A stretch of 64,000 bases of DNA from NCBI GenBank assembly GCA_019916065.1, contig CM034234.1, positions 3,854,963 through 3,918,962 of the forward strand. Direction: 5' to 3'. The DNA comes from Vitellaria paradoxa. Taxonomy: Eukaryota > Streptophyta > Magnoliopsida > Ericales > Sapotaceae. Positions 1 to 11,042 of this stretch are shown one piece after another. The position numbers and the translations under genes are program-made. Below the pieces are notes generated by a model, which saw only the letters and a program-made list of their open reading frames with translations, had not been told where the DNA came from and made no database searches. Numbering within the stretch: position 1 is the first letter of the stretch; each line of letters starts with the position of its first letter.

Positions 1-39
1 CTATTTACTGAGCCCCGTAAATCCCAAACATAAGCTAGA
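1..39. repeat. Duplicated genomic flank, copy A
   Basis: These bases recur almost exactly (one difference seen) at 18970-19008, again directly before a Copia LTR. The last five bases, CTAGA, are the target-site duplication; the same five bases follow the 3' LTR of the second copy at 25554-25558. A shared unique flank means the locus, and not only the transposon, was duplicated. Confidence 0.85.
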
Positions 40-143
40 TGTTAGATTATTTTAATGATCTAATTATATGGCCCATGTAATTTTGAGCTGGTTTTAATGA
101 GAGTGGCCCAATTTGATAGTGATTGGGCCTTAAGGCAAATAAA

Positions 144-566
144 TTGTATCCAAGTCATACTTTGTAATCTTTTAAAGATATTAGTCATACCAAAAAAAAA
201 GTATTGCTTTTAAGTCATATTAATGTGGAAAGTTTTGTATTTAAGTCACACTTTTGAGTGGGTCCCACGAGTTTGTTTTAAATATAATTTATAATATGAC
301 TTAAATGCCCTTTTATCTATAATTAACTGATATGAAATTGCCGAGAATTATGGAACCGAGAATCACGTTTTCCGTTTTTTGTTTCATTCCTTATAGATCG
401 CGTGAACAAGCATACAGTGAGATAAAAAGTCTGTTAAAGGATTATATATGAAGAAATAGATACAGATTACACGATTTGCAGTGAGATTAACGTCGGTCGA
501 AGGAATACGTACGGATTTGGATTACGCATTTGGGTGAGTTTGTGCTGTGAACGATTTCGGTCAGTC
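144..566. other. Left terminal region and 5' leader of the Mutator-like element
   Basis: No coding capacity seen. It holds several AAGTCATA or AAGTCACA words (about 153, 213, 243) that also occur, inverted, near the other end. These are probably subterminal transposase-binding repeats. The transposase promoter should lie here. A GTGAGT at 534 looks like a splice donor but has no good acceptor close by. Confidence 0.45.
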
Positions 567-3437
567 ATGTCTTCGAATTTGATGCTGCTATGTAAGTTTG
601 GTACAGAGACTTTTGTAGTCAATTTGAACTGTGAAATATCATTTTCAGATTTTGCGTTAAAGGTGTGTGAGAATTGGTCGAGTTTGAATTTGGAAAATGT
701 ACCATTTAGTTACTCAATCCATGAACATTCTTCATGTTTTCTGATAAACGATGTTGATTTTCAAAATATGATTATGTTGGCTCGCATGGTTGGTTTGTGT
801 TATATATCGATTGATGTTTTTTTCGGTGGTTTGAACACAGTATCGATCCAAAACAGTACCGGTACTGTTTCCAGCAGTTCCGGTACTGTTTCTAATAGTG
901 TGCCAATTGGTGATGTTGGTACTGGTCTGGATTCGTATGATGATTACTGTGATGTTGATGTGTATCGTAGTTCAATTTCAAGCCGTAAGGATAAACCATT
1001 GTTGTGTTCTAATTGGTCGTCATTAATATTGAGCGTGGGACAGGAATTCGTAGGAGGTGTTGATGAGTTTCGTGATGCAATTTGTCGATATGCTACAGAG
1101 GTTGGCTTTGAATTTTTGTATGAGAGGAATAACAAGGATAGAGTCGAAGTTGTTTGTGCAAAAAAGTTCGCTGAAGGGTGTCCGTGGTCAATTGTTGCAT
1201 CGTTATCAAAAGTTAATCGTAATTTTTACATAAGGAAATTCAACAATATTCACAGTTGTGGTCCGACAATTATTAGGGATAAGTCTAAGAGGATGAGCAG
1301 GAAATCTTTAGGGAAGTTGATTGTTGATCAAGTAGCATTAAAACCTTCAATGTCGCCGGTCGACGTTATTATATTTTTTAAAAACAACTATGGCATGGAA
1401 ATTAGCTATGATAAGGCTTGGAGTGCTTTAGAGAAAGCTAAAGACATGATTTATGGTGAGTATGCTGATTCGTTTAATAACTTAAGTTGTTATGTGAAGG
1501 CTGCAATGGATCTTAACCCAGGTAGTCATATTGTGTTGGATGTGGATGACGGTATAAACCGGTTTAGACGGTTGTTTGTATCATTTGGGGCCAGTATACG
1601 TGGATTCAAATATTGCAGGCCTATCATTTTTATTGATGGTACTTTCTTGAAGTCACGTTTCAAGGGTATTCTGATGGCAGCTACTAGCAAGGATGCGAAT
1701 AATGGTATGTTAATGTTCATAATTTTATGTGGTACTGTTTTTTGCGGTACTGTTTTATTATGTGGTACTGTTTTTAGTAAGATGTAGTATCGTATAAACA
1801 CAGTACCAAATGTATCTAGCAATACAAAGAATGGTAGTGTTTTTGTGCGGTACTGTTTTTGTGCGGTACTGTTTTTATGCGGTACTGTTTTATTATTTGG
1901 TACTGTTTTTATGCGGTACTGTTTTATTATGTGGTACTGTTTTTAGTAAGATGTAGTATCGTATAAACACAGTACCAAATGTATCTAGCAATACAAAGAA
2001 TGGTAGTGTTTTTGTGCGGTACTGTTTTATTATTTGGTACTGTTTTTATGCGGTACTGTTTTATTATGTGGTACTGTTTTTAGTAAGATGTAGTATCGTA
2101 TAAACACAGTACCAAATGTATCTAGCAATACAAAGAATGGTAGTGTTTTTGTGCGGTACTGTTTTTGTGCGGTACTGTTTTATTATTTGGTACTATTTTT
2201 ATGCGGTACTGTTTTATTATGTGGTACTGTTTTTAGTAAGATGTAGTATCGTATAAACACAGTACCAAATGTATCTGCTATTCAACGACCACAAGTACAC
2301 CATACAAAGAATGGTACTGTTTTTTTTGAACTGTTTTAATATGCGGTACTGTTTTGTAATTCGGTACTGTTTTTATGTTCATCTGCAGGGTTATTCCCAT
2401 TGGCATTTGCTGTTGTTGATTCAGAGAATTTCGATAATTGGTCTTGGTTCCTAGGTCATTTGCGTGAGATATTGAACCCCTCTGAAGATTTTACAATTAT
2501 TTCCGATAGAAATCCTGGATTGATGGAATCTTTGCCAATTAAGTTTCCTACATGTCATCACTTTTTCTGTCTACAGCATTTGAAGAACAATTTAAGAGAT
2601 AAATTTAGTCGTGGTAACAGATCTAATGGATCCCGTGAATACATTGTGAACTTGTTTTGTCAGTGTGCTTATGCTCCCACAGTTGCAGCATTTAAGGAGA
2701 AGTTAGATGTTTTGAAGAGGGAAGGGGGTGCAATTGTGGATAACTTTTTGAGTGGATTGCCTGTGCAAAATTGGACTAATGCGTATTCTTGTAGTAGAAG
2801 GTATGGTGAGATGTCTTCAAATGCCATTGAATCTTTTAACTCATGGATTCTTGATGCAAGAAATATGCCAGTGGCACATTTGGTTGACAAGATAAGGGTT
2901 AAATTAATGGAATGGGTTGCCATAAGAAAGCTCGATGCTACAAAGTGGAATGGTGTTCTATGTCCAAGAATGGAAGAGAAGTTTAATGCACTTGTTGATG
3001 CTGGTAGAACATGGACCATCAAGATGTGTTCAGATAATATTTATGAAGTATTTTCTAATCCTTCAACAACTGTTGATTTGGTGAATTGTACATGTTCTTG
3101 TTATGGTTGGCAAATTTCTGATTTTCCATGCTCTCATGCATTTGCTGTTATTGGGAGGATTAACAGACCTTTGAGTGAGTTTGTTGATGAGTGCTTTCAT
3201 GTTGATAATTACAAACTGGCATATGAAGGTGTGATTGTTCCAATACCAACAGACATAATCCAAGAGTTTGCAGACTGTAATAGTTCAATATTATCTCCAA
3301 TAACACGGAGACCAGCTGGAAGGCCGAAGAAGCGTAGGATTAGATCAACTGGTGAGCTTGTACGAAGAATTCGTTGTGGTCGTTGTGGTCGCATGGGCTC
3401 TCATAATAAGAAGACTTGCAAAGAGCCGTTGAGTTGA
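567..3437 (+). CDS. MuDR-family Mutator-like transposase
   Basis: DDE transposase that would cut and paste the surrounding element in the nucleus. Exons are 567-1704 and 2389-3437. The GT-AG intron splits a Gly codon and restores the conserved run NNGLFPLAFAVVDSENFDNW; the product is 728 aa. Domains in order: an N-terminal PB1-like domain (about 4-85), a MuDR DNA-binding domain (about 150-240), and an RNase H-like DDE core with D357 (IDGTF), D419 (ISDRNPG) and E527 (AIESFN). A SWIM zinc finger (CTCSC...PCSHAF) and a C-terminal CX2C zinc knuckle (CGRCG...HNKKTC) follow. All key residues are present. The start is the first ATG of the frame; the frame opens slightly upstream with a GTG. The exon between the PB1 and DNA-binding domains contains two copies of GGTACTGTTTC, read as GTV. 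The 684-bp intron is made almost wholly of related repeats. Confidence 0.9.
1735..2375 (+). repeat. Nested tandem repeat filling the transposase intron
   Basis: A long unit containing TTTTTAGTAAGATGTAGTAT recurs at about 1771, 1940, 2077 and 2230. Spacings of 169, 137 and 153 differ by 16, because the unit holds varying numbers of a 16-base subunit of the form GTACTGTTTTTGTGCG. Neighbouring copies are nearly identical, which points to recent expansion. The repeat sits wholly inside the intron. Confidence 0.9.
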
Positions 3438-3755
3438 ATTGTTTTTTTTTTTTCTCCCAAAATTATGCTGTGAAGAAGTCTGTTATTGTTTGTTTGTTAT
3501 GGTACTGTTTTTGAATTAATAATGAGAATGAGTATGTTTCAATCCATTTTGTGATAGTTTTTTATTCAGCGATATTCATTTTTAATGTTGGTATTGAGAA
3601 TGACAGCGGTATAAAATAGTACCGGTACTGTTTTTATTAATACTGGTACTGTTTGTAATAGTGTATCAATTTTATATTTGCAGACAGTACCGTTGTCATT
3701 CTTATATTTAAAGGACATAAAATTTGTTGGTGACAATAGCTGTAAGTGTTTTCAC
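3438..3755. other. Spacer 3' of the transposase gene
   Basis: Probable 3' UTR and spacer between the convergent transposase and protease genes. It contains scattered GGTACTGTTT motifs, including the palindrome AGTACCGGTACT near 3621-3632. No gene seen. Confidence 0.5.
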
Positions 3756-4262
3756 AAGCAAAGAGCACCATTAAACAAAGAAGAGAATCACACATACAAT
3801 GAAATGACCGACAGTACCGCATGTGTGACAGTACCACATGTCTGCGGTACTGTTTTTTTTTAGGATGCATGCTCGTTCAAAAACAGTACCGCATGACTCT
3901 ATCATGCAAACATCACATGTAAACACAAAAATAATTCACATATCAAACGAATAACCGACAGTACCGCATGTGTGACAGTACCACATGTCTGCAGTACTGT
4001 TTTTTTTTAGGATGCATGCTCGTTCAAAAACAGTACCACGTGACTCTATCATGCAAACATCACATGTAAACACAAAAATAGCTCACATATCAAACGAATG
4101 AGAGACGGTACCGCATGTGTGACAGCACCATAGTCTGCGGTACTGTTTTTTTTTAGGATGCATGCTCGTTCAAAAGCAGTACCACGTGACTCTATCATGC
4201 AAACATCACATTTAAACACAAAAATGGCTCACATATCAAACGAATGAGAGACAGTACCGTAT
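3756..4262. repeat. 147-bp tandem array, proximal copy
   Basis: Three units of about 147 bp, marked by AGGATGCATGCTCGTTCAAA near 3862, 4009 and 4155. Each unit carries ACAGTACC, a loop of about 9-10 bases, then GGTACTGT, which can fold into an 8-bp-stem hairpin. The array and its left border (AGAGCACCATTAAACAAAGA) recur nearly identically at 9059-9600, about 5.3 kb away, in the same orientation. Confidence 0.9.
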
Positions 4263-4594
4263 ATGTTGGTATTGAGATACTTCATACAAAGAGTACCGGT
4301 ATAAAACAGTACCGGTACTGTTAATATTAATACCGGTACTGTTTCGAATAGAGTATCAATCAGCACTATTTTGCAGCACTATCAACATAACAAGAATCAA
4401 CATCCCAAGAGTTATCATACAAAAATCGCAAAAACCATGACTATTTATGTTGCACAAATAGTACCATTAACTGGACATTAACTATTTGTATTAGCATAAA
4501 CTGTATCATTCAATTTACAGGAAAAGAATGTTGAATATACAAGTATTTTGTTAAAAAAGAAACAGAGTGTGCACTAATACTGTTTTAATTACAA

Positions 4595-7500
4595 TCACAA
4601 TGTTTGTACATCACTAATGGACAGAAATTGTGTTAGCATCTTTGCTCTGTAAGCTTGTACAGCTTCTTCTGAAAGCATCGGTTCAAGTGGCTCGTCATTT
4701 GATATGCATTGCATTACGTAGCACACCATTGGCCCACAGTCAACACTGCACACAAGATGTTATAGATTGTAAGAATTTAGTTAGAGGTGCTCAACAATTT
4801 GCATGAATAAAAAAGGGTGTGGCTTACGTTGTAGATCCTTGTTGTGGGCAATTTGCTGCAGAAACAATTGGGTATTCGAATTCCATGCTGGTATGTTCAA
4901 TATTTTTTGTTATTGGATCATTGAGGTATTGGTCTTTAAGTTTCAATTCCACATACTCTTTCTGATACAATATGACAAATGTGGAGACAGTATGAGTTTT
5001 AATAAACAGAACCGGTACTGTTGTAAATAGTAGAAAAGAGTACCAATGAAATTATGTATAAAATTTACAAACAGAATCTTACCACTTTCCTTGCATCCTC
5101 AAGATACAAATCTTTGGAATTTGCTCTACGTGGTTTCATGGAATTATAATGTGTCCATGTCCACGTGTCTCTATCCAATACCAAAAGGGTCCAATGGTTG
5201 GGATCAGTAGGAATTCTCGTTCCACTTGTATTCAAAGGGAATACAAGTAGTCTGTATGTATCAGATAGTTTCAGCTTTTGATCAATCTGAGTGTCTCGAG
5301 CTGCATGATGTCTCTCAAATACCACAAATGTCTGCAACAAGAAAAAATGCATGTTGTCAAATACCACATGCTTGCGGTACTGTTTCCCCCAAGATGCATG
5401 CTCTCGTAAAAACAGTACCGAATGATTGTAGTATGCCAACAGTAATATGAAAATAAAAAAGAAGTCTCATATCCATCGCATGGCTGACAGTACCATATGG
5501 ATGACAGTACCACATGTATGCGGTACTGTTTTTATGTATAAGATGAATGCTATTTGAAAAACAGTACCAAACGATAACAATATGCAAACAGTACCAGATG
5601 AATGCTAGTTTAAAAACAGTACTAAACGATTATAGTATGCAAACAGTGCCACGTAACTAAAAAAGAAGTCATATCCATGCCATTTGCTGACAGTACCACA
5701 TGGTCGAGAGTACCACATATATGCTGTACTATTTCTGAAAACATTTATGCTCTAGAAAAAGAGTACCGAATATATATAGTATGCAAAAAGCACAATTAAC
5801 CACAGAAAGAGGTCACAAATCTTACCCAACACAAACTGCTGAAGTATAAGCATCTTTTGGGGAAAGTGCTGTTGACTGATTCATGTTGTGTTGATTCTAG
5901 ATAGCGTGCATGACAGTCAATTAGCTGGGCAAATATTGTGATTAGTAAATATCAGATTAATTTATTGAATTTAAGAAATAGTCAACATACTTTATTAATT
6001 CTGTAGAAATATAAGTTAATCATATATGCCTACCATGTTTGATATACTCTCATTTGCTATGAGGTTGTAGATATCTTCAATGGTGATCATGCAGAGTGGT
6101 TCATTTGGTACAGCCCAAACAGTTGCACTGTGTTGTGTGTATACAGTGAGCAGTGAGATGTCAACAAGATCAGCCAAAAAAAAAAAAAAAAACAACAACA
6201 ACATGAGTTAAGTTTGAAATGTTTATGTTAACAGTACCAGATAAAGGAATGACAGAACCAATTATTGTAAAAAATAGAGAACAGTACCAGATGATAGCAA
6301 GTAATTTTTTTTATAATTGACAAGTAATAAAAAAGAAAGAGTTAAATACTGTCTTACGCTTTCCTCTCATTATCAATAAGTTTTAAGATCCGTTCCTTTT
6401 CTATGTCCGATAGATGTGTGTTTTGTTGAAAAGTTGAAATAATCTGCTTAAGCGAAGGTTGCTTGGGCTCTGTTTGATGTGTAGACAGTTGTAGAAGATC
6501 AATGTCTATAATGTCAGATTCTATATCTTTCGTGACAACTGCCGCAGTATCTGCCTTTTGTTTTTTGGCAACCTTCTTTTTACCACTGTATGTGAACTCA
6601 GGATCTCTTTTCTTTTGGCGTGTTTTGTCCTTGAGCCTTTTGTACATTGAAGGTGGTTCGTTTGCAGCTGGAGTTTGTTTTTTATTTGTATCCGATTTCT
6701 TTGGCCTTCTAGTTGCTGCATGTTTCTGCGTCACCTGGTGGACGCTAGATTCGACAAGTTCAGACCTTAATAATTCAACAACTGCATTCACATTATCAAG
6801 TTCTTCCTTCAGGTTTGTGTTTTGCAGGTTGAGATTTTCATTTTCAATGTACAACTTTGTCAGAATTTCATCTTTTTCTGCCATTTGCTTCTCCAATTCA
6901 GCAATTATATCATCTTTTTCTGCCATTTGCTTCTCCAATTCAGCAATTTTATCATCTTTTTCCTTGACTTGTTGCTCCAGCTCTTCTATTTGTTCACGGT
7001 TCAAAATTGATAAAACTGAAGCAACTGGATCATTACTTTGCTGAACTGGTACTGTTTCTGCTGATGCAGCCTGTCTTGCCTCTTGTTCTGGTTCCTCTTG
7101 TTCTGGTGCCTCTTGTTCTGGGACTTTTTCTGCTATTTTGTCTGGTAAGGTGCCTTCATCAGATTCTGGTACTGTTTCTGGAAGACTTTCAGCTATGGCA
7201 GATGGAACAGTACCAGATTGATCGAGTTCAGGAGTACAAGACACCTCTTGTTTTCGCTCGCTTTCAGTTGTCTTGTTCAAATGCACTATGTTTGTCTTCA
7301 GTTTTTGAAGAATGTCAGAAATTACTAATTCATCATCACTGGTTTTTTCTGACGCAATGATGTATTCTTCTGTTTCTGTCCTTTCATCATCATAATTATC
7401 ATCATCATCATCATCATGATATTGTTGTTGTCCATCCTCCTCCTCGTCATCCTCCTCATCATCATCATCAAGATCAGGTACAATTACCTGATATTTTGTT

Positions 7501-8939
7501 CATCAATTATATAATTCATTAGTATGTCCATGAATACATTGTTGAATCTAGAATGATTTTATTTATCAGATGCAAACAGTATCATGAGATACAAAAAGAG
7601 GTGACAAATACAAAATAGCTGACAGTACCACATGGATGACAGTACCAAATGTATGCGGTACTGTTTTTTTAAGGATGCATGCTCGTTCAAAAACAGTACC
7701 GAATGTATATAGCATTCAAACAGTATCATGAAACACAACAAAACAGTACCGCATACATGGAAAAAAGAATAGGTCACAAATTCAAAGAATAACTGACAGT
7801 ACCACATGTCTGCGGTACTGTTTTGTTAAGAATGCATGCTCTTTGAAACACAGTACCTAATGCACGGATGACAGTACCACATGTATGCGGTACTGTTTTT
7901 TGTAAAAGATGAAGATGAATCTATTGAAAAAATAGTACCGAATATTCTTAGCATGCAAACATGATTTATTTTATCATAAATAGTACCTGATTTTTATTCA
8001 ACTTTTTGAGATTTATTTTTTTCAATGCACTGGACAATGGCTTGAGATCCCAGACTAGACATCTAGGTGTTGCACTCTTCTGTACTTGTTGGACCAGAGT
8101 GGTGTGCTCACAGATCCAGTACTGCATCATTTATAGGGCTGATTAGTTGAATGAAGTTCATAAGACAGTACCAACATATAATATAGAATATGATATGAAA
8201 AGGTTACCGGTAACATCATGATACAGCCTGCAACACCTTTGTTCCTAGAATCTGAGCACAAACTGTTCTCCAAGAATTCCAGTATATGTGCACTCCAGTT
8301 GTATTGGCGGATTTGATCCAAATTTTCAACCAATGTTGTGTAGTGCCACGACAATGAATGTCCTTTGTTAGGGACAAACAACGTTGCCAAACAGAACAGT
8401 GTCAAAAGTCTTACAACATCTTCTCTGCCAATGCGTGTTTGCTCTGCAGCAGCCTGCCGCAAAGCATCAGATATGTTCTGTTTCTTAATTCGTCGCAACC
8501 CAGAGAATCTACGAGAGACAAATTCAGTGCCTGGCCTTGCGATTTTTTTGACACTGTCTATCAGTTGTTCACCATCCTCTATTGCAAACATTGTTCGCAA
8601 CTCTGTCTCTCTGATGCGAAGCTTTATTCCACCTAGGTTGAAAGATTTGGACTGTGGGTCAAATGCTTTGATGATTGTTTCCACATCAACATCGCTTTTC
8701 CTCGAGTAATCTTTGTTAATTTCACAGTTTAAAATAGTGAGGATGAGCTTCCAAAATGGAGAATGTTTGAGATATACATGGTGTGCTTTTGTCAAGTTGA
8801 TGGTTTCAACTTCATTAATGACTGAGATTAGGTTCGAACGGTACTGGATGTTCACCATGTTTGATTTTGTATGAGCGTGATAGCAATACCTGTATTTTCG
8901 TAACATTTGTTTTCTATTAGAGATAAAATGCAATATCAT
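4595..8939 (-). CDS. Transposon-borne Ulp1/SENP-like cysteine protease (C48)
   Basis: Predicted SUMO-protease-like protein of the Mutator-like element. I infer eight exons on -: 8939-8208, 8121-7987, 7487-6358, 6127-6034, 5924-5826, 5331-5083, 4961-4828 and 4745-4595. All junctions are GT-AG and the frame is continuous, giving 907 aa from the ATG at 8939. Later in-frame ATGs (8906, 8858) are equally possible, and a further upstream exon cannot be excluded. Order of parts: a transposon-associated N-terminal domain ending LPYWICEHT, an acidic tract (runs of D and E), a coiled coil with a duplicated AELEKQMAEKD segment, a basic KKKVAKKQK stretch, then the C48 core with His776 (NHWTLL) and Cys861 (VDCGPM). 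The position expected for the catalytic Asp reads Asn (HYNSM, about 793). This may be family-typical or may reduce activity. GGTACTGT words are embedded in frame, as SGTVP, PETVP and AETVP. Confidence 0.8.
5366..5770. repeat. GGTACTGT hairpin repeats in a protease-gene intron
   Basis: This intron, between the exons at 5826-5924 and 5083-5331, is filled with ACAGTACC / GGTACTGT pairs. Each pair flanks a loop of about 10 bases such as ACATGTATGC, with linkers resembling those of the 147-bp unit but more decayed. Confidence 0.8.
7560..7985. repeat. GGTACTGT hairpin repeats in another protease-gene intron
   Basis: At least three ACAGTACC...GGTACTGT inverted pairs with an AGGATGCATGCTCGTTCAAA-like linker lie between the exons at 7987-8121 and 6358-7487. 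It is the same repeat family as the arrays at 3756 and 9059, here as degenerate single units. Confidence 0.8.
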
Positions 8940-9055
8940 CTAGATACAGTACCACTTCTATGACAGTACCGCATGTCTGACAGTACCACACATGCGGTAC
9001 TGTCTCACAAAATATGCTTGCTTCGCAAAAATAGTACCGAATGATTATATCATGT

Positions 9056-9600
9056 AAAGAGCACCATTAAACAAAGAAGATAATCACACATACAATGAAA
9101 TGACCGACAGTACCGCATGTGTGACAGTACCACATGTCTGCGGTACTGTTTTTTTTTAGGATGCATGCTCGTTCAAAAACAGTACCGCATGACTCTATCA
9201 TGCAAACATCACATGTAAACACAAAAATAGTTCACATATCAAACGAATAACCGACAGTACCGCATGTGTGACAGTCCCATAGTCTGCGGTACTGTTTTTT
9301 TTTAGGATGCATGCTCGTTCAAAAACAGTACCACGTGACTCTATCATGCAAACATCACATGTAAACACAAAAATAGTTCACATATCAAACGAATAACCGA
9401 CAGTACCGCATGTGTGACAGTACCACATGTCTGCGGTACTGTTTTTTTTTAGGATGCATGCTCGTTCAAAAACAGTACCACTTGACTCTATCATGCAAAC
9501 ACCACATTTAAACACAAAAATGGCTCACATATCAAATGAATGAGAGACAGTACCGCATGTGTGACAGTACCACATGTCTGTGGTAATGTTTCATATTAGG
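9056..9600. repeat. 147-bp tandem array, distal copy
   Basis: Three units with AGGATGCATGC near 9158, 9304 and 9451 (spacing 146-147). It matches 3756-4262 nearly base for base, including the unique-looking left border. It lies 5' of the protease gene, so the two arrays bracket that gene as direct repeats. Confidence 0.9.
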
Positions 9601-10083
9601 CTATTGTAAAAATAGCAACGATTATACGTTTTCGGAGAAACTAAATACATAATACAGTACCACAAAACCTGTTATTACAAAGATAATCGAAAACCCTAAA
9701 CAGTACCACACAATAAATATTCAAACCCTCGATATGTGTTTTGAAGAAAAACCCTAAAGAGTACCTTTAATCGAATATAGTACCTGTTGATTGCGAAGCA
9801 CTGTAATGTGTGGATTTGCTCGGCGAAAAGTTAGGGATCGATTGAGGCTTGATTTGGAAGAAGTTTTGATTAGTTTTCAGATGATTTGTGAAGAAGTTGG
9901 AAAGTCGCGGAACGTTTCTGATAAAACAGGGAGGTTTTCAAATAAACTGGTTTTGTGAGTGAAAAGATGCGCGAGGTCTTTTTTGTCTTTTCGGTGCCCA
10001 TATGACTTATTTACAAATAATTTTTAAGGGTATGACTTAAACCCTTAATAGTCTATAAATTATGACCGGCCTCCAAAAACCCC
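9601..10083. other. Right end of the Mutator-like element; 5' leader/promoter of the protease gene
   Basis: Non-coding. The leader of the minus-strand protease gene should run through here. AGTCATA-type words in inverse orientation near 9999 and 10034 mirror those at the left end. GGTACTGT motifs thin out after about 9790. Confidence 0.45.
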
Positions 10084-10379
10084 AAAAAAAAAAACCAGAA
10101 AAGGGTTTTATTTAAAAGACCCTCCCCTCTCCCTTCAATAACTAACAGAAAAGAGCAGTTACAAAGTAGAACTTCTGCCATTATTGAATTTTTCTTGACC
10201 ATTAAAGAAGAGAGAAAGGAAGAAGGAAGAGAGGAAGAAATACTAAAGAAAAATCAGGAAGGCATGGATCAAGGTAAGTTCTTGATTTCTCTAAAAAAAA
10301 ATTTTATGAACAAAACTATACAAGGATGATACAAAATTGTTGAAAGATCCATACATACAATTTAATTGAAATTTACAAT

Positions 10380-10391
10380 TGGTATCAGAGT
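10380..10391 (+). promoter_or_regulatory. Copia copy A primer-binding site
   Basis: TGGTATCAGAGT, two bases after the LTR end TTTACA. It matches the usual plant initiator-methionine tRNA primer site TGGTATCAGAGC in 11 of 12 bases. Confidence 0.85.
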
Positions 10392-11018
10392 ATGGTTTCA
10401 ACATTTTTGATATCTCCATTAAAAAGATTATTTGGCGGTTTCTTTTAATTTTTTTTTTAATCCATTCGGCAATTGGCTTTGTCTCGATTTTGGGTGTACA
10501 AATTACCCAGAAAAGTGCCATGGGTGAAACCTGTGAAATTTCTGTGAAATTCTTTATTTATGTTACCGAAATACATGTCAATTGCCGCAATCTTTGACAA
10601 TTGGATTGCTTTGACTGCATTAATTGCCCATGAAGGGAACGTTTAAGAATCTTGCCATGGGTATGTGCCGTGGAATGATTGCCGTGGGTATGTGCCGTGG
10701 ATCACACACAAAACCTTGAATGATTTTTTGACTAAATGACTTAAATCTTGAAAAGTCTTGGCAATTGGTGCAATCAAAGGTTACTGCTATTAGGCAATCA
10801 TATATAAATGCACTTATATCTATATATATATATATCAAAACCTGTGAAAGTCTTGCTTTGACTGCTTCAATGTTTCAAATGATGTATGCGGCAAATTACA
10901 TATGTTGATTTCTTACATATATATGGATGCATGCTGCCGTGAATTGATATGCATGCATGGCCGGAGGCTTTATTCCGTGAACACCTCAAGTTGGCCGAAT
11001 TTAAAATGCCGTGTAATG

Positions 11019-11042
11019 ATATATATATATATATATATATAT
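11019..11042. repeat. (AT)n microsatellite in Copia leader, copy A
   Basis: 24 bp of AT. The same site in copy B (20046-20097) is 52 bp, although the surroundings are almost identical. The leader from 10392 to 11633 holds no other feature I can support. Confidence 0.9.

Larger units (their letters stand above)
144..10083. mobile_element. Ulp1-carrying Mutator-like element (KAONASHI/CUMULE type)
   Basis: About 9.9 kb inserted in the Copia LTR, carrying a Mutator-like transposase on + and a Ulp1-type cysteine protease on -, arranged tail to tail. Mutator-like elements with Ulp1 domains are known from Arabidopsis, melon and rice. Both genes stay open through every predicted splice junction, so the element may be autonomous or recently so. 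The ends lack a long perfect inverted repeat; they share only spaced AAGTCATA-like words (153-162 and 188-196 on the left, the complement near 9999 and 10034 on the right). I could not see a clean 9-bp target duplication because the right junction lies in poly(A). Ends are accurate to perhaps 10 bp. Confidence 0.85.
40..10377 (+). repeat. 5' LTR of Copia copy A, split in two
   Basis: The LTR parts are 40-143 and about 10084-10377. They begin TGTTAG and end TTTACA, as in the 398-bp and 396-bp LTRs of copy B. The interruption falls in the A-rich stretch after GGCAAATAAA and is filled by the Mutator-like element. The exact boundary is blurred by the A tract. Confidence 0.88.

Noticed and set aside
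3756..4262. CRISPR-like look of regularly spaced repeats
   Set aside because: Plant nuclear DNA, 147-bp units with conserved whole unit and no unique spacers; it is a tandem array within a transposon.
6502..7044. Long plus-strand open frame
   Set aside because: Antisense shadow of the large protease exon; rich in S and F because it reads the complement of the coiled-coil codons.
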